From positions 124,001 to 188,000 of the forward strand of contig NZ_LFND01000008.1 in assembly GCF_001045465.1 (NCBI RefSeq): a DNA stretch of 64,000 nucleotides. The letters are read 5' to 3'. A program made the position numbers and the translations under genes. Origin of the DNA: Chryseobacterium angstadtii. Its GTDB lineage: Bacteria; Bacteroidota; Bacteroidia; Flavobacteriales; Weeksellaceae. Shown piece after piece: positions 60,688 through 64,000 of the stretch. The notes under the pieces are model-generated. The model made no database searches. It was not told the DNA's origin and saw nothing but the letters and a program-made list of their open reading frames with translations. Numbering within the stretch: position 1 is the first letter of the stretch; every line of letters starts with the position of its first letter.

Positions 60688-62577
60688 ATGGAATCCAGCT
60701 TAGCCATGAATACATTAATTTTCCTCGGTGTAGCCATTATTATGGTTCCGCTGGCAAGAAAATTTGGACTAAGTTCTGTGATCGGTTATATTTTAGGTGG
60801 TATTATCATTGGGCCGTATGTTCTGAGGCTCACAGGAAATGATGTGAATGATATTATGCATGCCAGCGAATTCGGAGTGATCATGCTTCTTTTTCTGGTA
60901 GGGCTGGAACTGGAGCCCCGCAAATTCTGGGAAATGCGGAAGAAAATTATGGGTCTCGGGCTTACTCAGATGCTGCTTTCCATCTCTCTTCTTTTTTTAG
61001 TCTTTATGAGTGCCGGATGGAGGATAGATAAGGCCATTGCCATAGCGATGTGTTTTGCTCTTTCTTCTACGGCCATTGTTCTTCAGACCCTTCAGGAAAA
61101 AAACAATCTGAAAACCACAGCAGGAGAAGCCTCCTTCTCTACCCTTCTGTTTCAGGATATTGCCGTAATTCCTATTCTGGCGATCCTTCCCATTATTGCG
61201 AATTACAAAGCCAGTCATCACGATAACGAAATTCAGATTATCATTCAGAAGCTTCCTGAGTGGCTTCAGGCAGGAACTGTGATTTTAGGCGTTGCTATTC
61301 TTATTCTTTTGGGAAGATATGTATTTGTTCCTTTTTTAAGATATGTTTCAAAATCGGGAATGACGGAACTCCTCACGGCCTCTTCATTATTCCTGGTAAT
61401 CGGTGTTTCTGAATTGATGGCCGCTATAGGTCTCTCGCCTGCACTTGGAGCTTTCCTTGCCGGAGTAATGCTGGCCAACAGTGAGTTCCGGCACGAACTG
61501 GAGGCGCAGATTGATCCATTCAAAGGACTTCTACTGGCCGTATTCTTTGTGAGTGTAGGCTCTACCATCAATTTTAATATTATCCAACAGGACCCTCTGT
61601 TTATTTTTTCTACTGTTTTTGCAGTATTGGCTGTAAAATTTGTAGTGCTGTATGCCATAGGAAAGTTTTTCAGAATAGATACTCCGCAAAGTCTGTTTTA
61701 TGCATTCGCTCTTTCCCAGGTGGGAGAATTTGCTTTTGTCCTTATTAATTATGCTTCAGACCTTTATCTTTTAAGTACTGAACTCAATGCGCAGATGATG
61801 GCTGTCACCGCCATTACGATGTGTATTACCCCTATTCTGCTGATTATTAATGATCGTTTTATTACCCCTAAATTTATCCGGGAAATTCCTGATAAAGACA
61901 ACGATTTCAATATTCTGGATAATAATGTAAGCCAAAAGAAGATCATCATTGTGGGGTTCGGGCATTTTGGAAGTACGGTAGGCCGTCTTTTAAAGGCCAA
62001 TAAAATATCAGCAACGGTTCTGGACAGGGATTCTGACCGTGTGAAACTGCTGAGAAGTTATGGTTTTAAAGTCTATTATGGAGATGCCACCAGAATTCCT
62101 ATTTTAAGAGCTGCAGGTATTGAGGACGCTGAAATTTTGGTTCTCTGCCTTGATGATCCTGATGATAATAAATTCATTGCAGACTTGGTGCGGGAACATT
62201 ATCCTAACGTTAAAATCTTTGTAAGGGCCAAAAACAGAATTGATGCCTATGAATACCTCAACAACGGTATTGAAAATATTTACCGAGAAACATTGGGAAC
62301 TGCTGTAGATATGGCTGTAGACGTTCTTCACGAAACCGGCATGAGGAAATATGCAGCCAGACGTCTTGGACAACGGTTTATGGCTATAGACAAAGCCTCC
62401 ATCAGAAGACTGGCTAAAGCAAAGGATGACGACGACGAAATTCTACTGTTTACCACAAAAGAAATCCTCCAGCGTGAGGAGGAATTACTGGCTTATGACA
62501 ACCTTAATTTTGATACTAAAAATTGGGAAGGCTCCTCATCAGTTGATGAAGAAAATGACGAGGAACCTCTCCATTGA
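60688..62577 (+). CDS. KefB/KefC-type cation:proton antiporter
   Basis: A 629-residue CPA2 transporter. About 12 helices (1-385) include IGYILGGIIIGPYVL, FLVGLELEPRKFWEMR, FALSSTAIVLQTLQE and LSPALGAFLAGVMLANSEF. The C-terminal RCK-N/TrkA-N domain shows IIIVGFGHFGSTVGRLL, the NAD-binding loop, and YGDATRIPILRAAG. A charged tail follows. In E. coli such proteins are glutathione-gated K+ exporters protecting against electrophiles; the partner gene is immediately upstream. Confidence 0.92.
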   Translation: MESSLAMNTLIFLGVAIIMVPLARKFGLSSVIGYILGGIIIGPYVLRLTGNDVNDIMHASEFGVIMLLFLVGLELEPRKFWEMRKKIMGLGLTQMLLSISLLFLVFMSAGWRIDKAIAIAMCFALSSTAIVLQTLQEKNNLKTTAGEASFSTLLFQDIAVIPILAILPIIANYKASHHDNEIQIIIQKLPEWLQAGTVILGVAILILLGRYVFVPFLRYVSKSGMTELLTASSLFLVIGVSELMAAIGLSPALGAFLAGVMLANSEFRHELEAQIDPFKGLLLAVFFVSVGSTINFNIIQQDPLFIFSTVFAVLAVKFVVLYAIGKFFRIDTPQSLFYAFALSQVGEFAFVLINYASDLYLLSTELNAQMMAVTAITMCITPILLIINDRFITPKFIREIPDKDNDFNILDNNVSQKKIIIVGFGHFGSTVGRLLKANKISATVLDRDSDRVKLLRSYGFKVYYGDATRIPILRAAGIEDAEILVLCLDDPDDNKFIADLVREHYPNVKIFVRAKNRIDAYEYLNNGIENIYRETLGTAVDMAVDVLHETGMRKYAARRLGQRFMAIDKASIRRLAKAKDDDDEILLFTTKEILQREEELLAYDNLNFDTKNWEGSSSVDEENDEEPLH

Positions 62578-62578
62578 T

Positions 62579-63421
62579 TTATTGAATATTGATGCTTCCG
62601 CCGCTACTTTCCTGCTTGGTCACATTTTTAAGTTCTCCTTTTTTAGAAACATCTACACTTCCTCCTGAAGAAGCTTCCGCGTCCACAGAAGAAACCGCAC
62701 TGATATCAATACTGGCCCCACTGGAGGCATCTACTTTTAAATGATCTACAATAACGCTCTTAGCAGAAATACTGCTTCCCGATGAAGAGCTGATATCTGC
62801 ATTTTTACTTTTTCCCGAAAGATCAAGGCTTGCTGCTGAAGAAGCTTCAATATCAAGGTCTACTGCCCATATTTTCCCGCTGTAGCTACTGCTGCTTCCT
62901 GCCGAGATATTGAATTTATTGGCTTCAAGATCTCCGGTAAGACTGGCTGCACTGGATAGATCAATATCTACTTTATCCTGGGTAAATTTATCTTTAAAAG
63001 TAATGCTGGCTGCAGAATTGGCTACAAGCTTTGAAAAATCTTTGGTATAGATCTTTGCTTTCACGTTGTGGGTGTTCATTACTCTGATCCCTTTCTTGTA
63101 ATGAATGTGCAGCTGTCCGCTATTATTGTCCACAAGAATTTCATTGATGATATTTTCAGGAGCGGAAATAACAACTTTTTCGACGTCTGCTTTGATAATT
63201 TCCGCATCAATAGCCTGGGAAACTTCAATCTCATCAAAATCGCCGTCGAAGGTTTTTTCTTTTACCGGACCTCTTTCTTTATCAATTACTTTGTCTACCC
63301 AACCGCTGCTATTATCATTGTTGTTATTGTTATCATTGTCTCTGTTTCTACGGTCATGTCTTTCATTACAAGAAGTCATCAGCAAGAACGCTGAGAATGC
63401 AAAAAGAGTTGTTGATTTCAT
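62579..63421 (-). CDS. Head-GIN (DUF2807) lipoprotein
   Basis: A 280-residue lipoprotein: signal, then LLMTSC (Cys 18), followed by an Asn/Asp run (about 27-38). The rest is a putative auto-transporter adhesin head GIN domain, DUF2807: a right-handed beta helix with repeating VxISxxSSAxLxLSGKx-type turns, seen as runs like SSAASL and SSGGS. Common in Bacteroidetes; no catalytic site. One base separates it from the convergent antiporter stop. Confidence 0.88.
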   Translation of the reverse strand: MKSTTLFAFSAFLLMTSCNERHDRRNRDNDNNNNNDNSSGWVDKVIDKERGPVKEKTFDGDFDEIEVSQAIDAEIIKADVEKVVISAPENIINEILVDNNSGQLHIHYKKGIRVMNTHNVKAKIYTKDFSKLVANSAASITFKDKFTQDKVDIDLSSAASLTGDLEANKFNISAGSSSSYSGKIWAVDLDIEASSAASLDLSGKSKNADISSSSGSSISAKSVIVDHLKVDASSGASIDISAVSSVDAEASSGGSVDVSKKGELKNVTKQESSGGSINIQ

Positions 63422-63480
63422 GTTTACTGCTTTTATAAATTAAGTTTTTAATATCTTTATACTTTAATAACAACTAATTT

Positions 63481-64000
63481 ATGAAAAATATTTCATCGGT
63501 ATTGTTAATTTCTGCTCTGGCACTTAACCAATCTTGTACTACAATGAAGAAAACCGATACTCAACAGGAGACTCCTGTTACCGATCCATCCTTATCTTCA
63601 AACCCTTTTATGAAGAAAAGCAAGCTTCAATATGAAGCTCCGGAATTCGATAAAATTAAAAACGAACATTTCAAACCTGCTTTCGATTTCGGACTGAAAC
63701 AGCATGATGCTGAGATTCTGAAAATAGCCAATAACCCGGAAGCACCTACTTTTGAAAACACCATAGTAGCTCTGGAAAAAAGCGGAGAAGTTTTAAAAAG
63801 AGCTTTAATTGTATTTTCCAATCTTACCAGTGCGAATACCAACCCTACCCTTCAGGCTTTAGATGAAGAATATGCACCAATTTTTGCTGCTCATTCCGAT
63901 AAAATGTTTCTGAATGAAAATTTATATAAAAGAATCAAGTCCATTAAGGAAGACGGTTTAGATTCTGAAGGAAAAAGACTTGTACAGTATTACAAGCAGA
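63481..64000 (+). CDS. M3 family metallopeptidase lipoprotein (3' part outside window)
   Basis: The first 173 residues of a longer protein. A short signal ends in LNQSC (Cys 19), so it is a lipoprotein. The sequence PEFDKIKNEHFKPAFDFGLKQ, NNPEAPTFENTIVALEKSG and LTSANTNPTLQALDEEYAP is the N-terminal region of peptidyl-dipeptidase Dcp / oligopeptidase A type M3 peptidases. The HExxH zinc site would lie beyond the window edge. Divergent from the GIN gene, 59 bases away. Confidence 0.88.
   Translation, partial: MKNISSVLLISALALNQSCTTMKKTDTQQETPVTDPSLSSNPFMKKSKLQYEAPEFDKIKNEHFKPAFDFGLKQHDAEILKIANNPEAPTFENTIVALEKSGEVLKRALIVFSNLTSANTNPTLQALDEEYAPIFAAHSDKMFLNENLYKRIKSIKEDGLDSEGKRLVQYYKQ

Overview
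The window is a continuous stretch of the chromosome of a flavobacterium, most likely Chryseobacterium or a close relative. The evidence is AT-rich DNA, promoters with the Bacteroidetes -7 box TAnnTTTG, type IX secretion sorting tails, a PorP/SprF protein, many lipoproteins with a cysteine after a short signal, a complete 14-gene NADH dehydrogenase operon with a short NuoG, and a small peptide whose MKNLKKISR-type double-glycine leader is typical of the Chryseobacterium lineage. I saw no rRNA, tRNA, CRISPR array, prophage or insertion sequence with a transposase.

Layout. 1-6169: end of a secreted sorting-domain protein, aroE, a DUF349 protein, ribD, a Cys-rich double-glycine peptide, a lipoprotein and a YigZ/IMPACT protein. 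6166-8428: a membrane zinc protease, a GNAT-like protein and a small membrane protein. 8550-22962: nuoA to nuoN, all on the plus strand, with an outer-membrane-like gene between nuoF and nuoG. 23301-36618: a small membrane protein, a large GAF protein, a TauE-type permease, bestrophin with an HD-Pycsar-effector fusion, a giant phosphoesterase/Omp85 fusion, a secreted protein, a beta-propeller lipoprotein, a FUSC permease and mazG. 36861-47777: DUF5606, def-ruvX, sixA, an archaemetzincin lipoprotein, a sorting-domain propeller, a beta-lactamase-like hydrolase, a phosphodiesterase, an Smr protein, DUF3822, rsmD, a divergent HxlR/nitroreductase pair and murI. 47799-53861 (minus): a MuiA-like protein, hemW, PorP/SprF, rluD and a PASTA protein. 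54016-64000: ddl, coaD, a four-helix-bundle gene, a TRIC-type channel, a TPR protein, folA, lemA with two TPM genes, a kefF/kefC-like pair, a GIN-domain lipoprotein and the start of an M3 peptidase.

The most striking structure is not a protein. At least a dozen gaps between co-directional genes are filled by degenerate tandem arrays with a strict 7-base (sometimes 8-base) period. The unit sequence differs from place to place, but within many gaps the left array is the imperfect reverse complement of the right one, so the transcript could fold into a long stem in which two to four positions per unit are conserved and the rest drift. Arrays occupy most gaps of the nuo operon and recur at 45.2, 55.0, 55.6-56.1 and 57.5 kb. 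At 55637-56072 the two arms flank a gene for a four-helix-bundle protein, the family also found inside stem-forming 23S rRNA intervening sequences and related to Avd of diversity-generating retroelements. My inference is that this is a full-length element and the other arrays are shorter, protein-less relatives. A second, separate repeat is a perfect palindrome with a CCTTGNCAAG-like core at 23.1, 36.7 and 56.8 kb.
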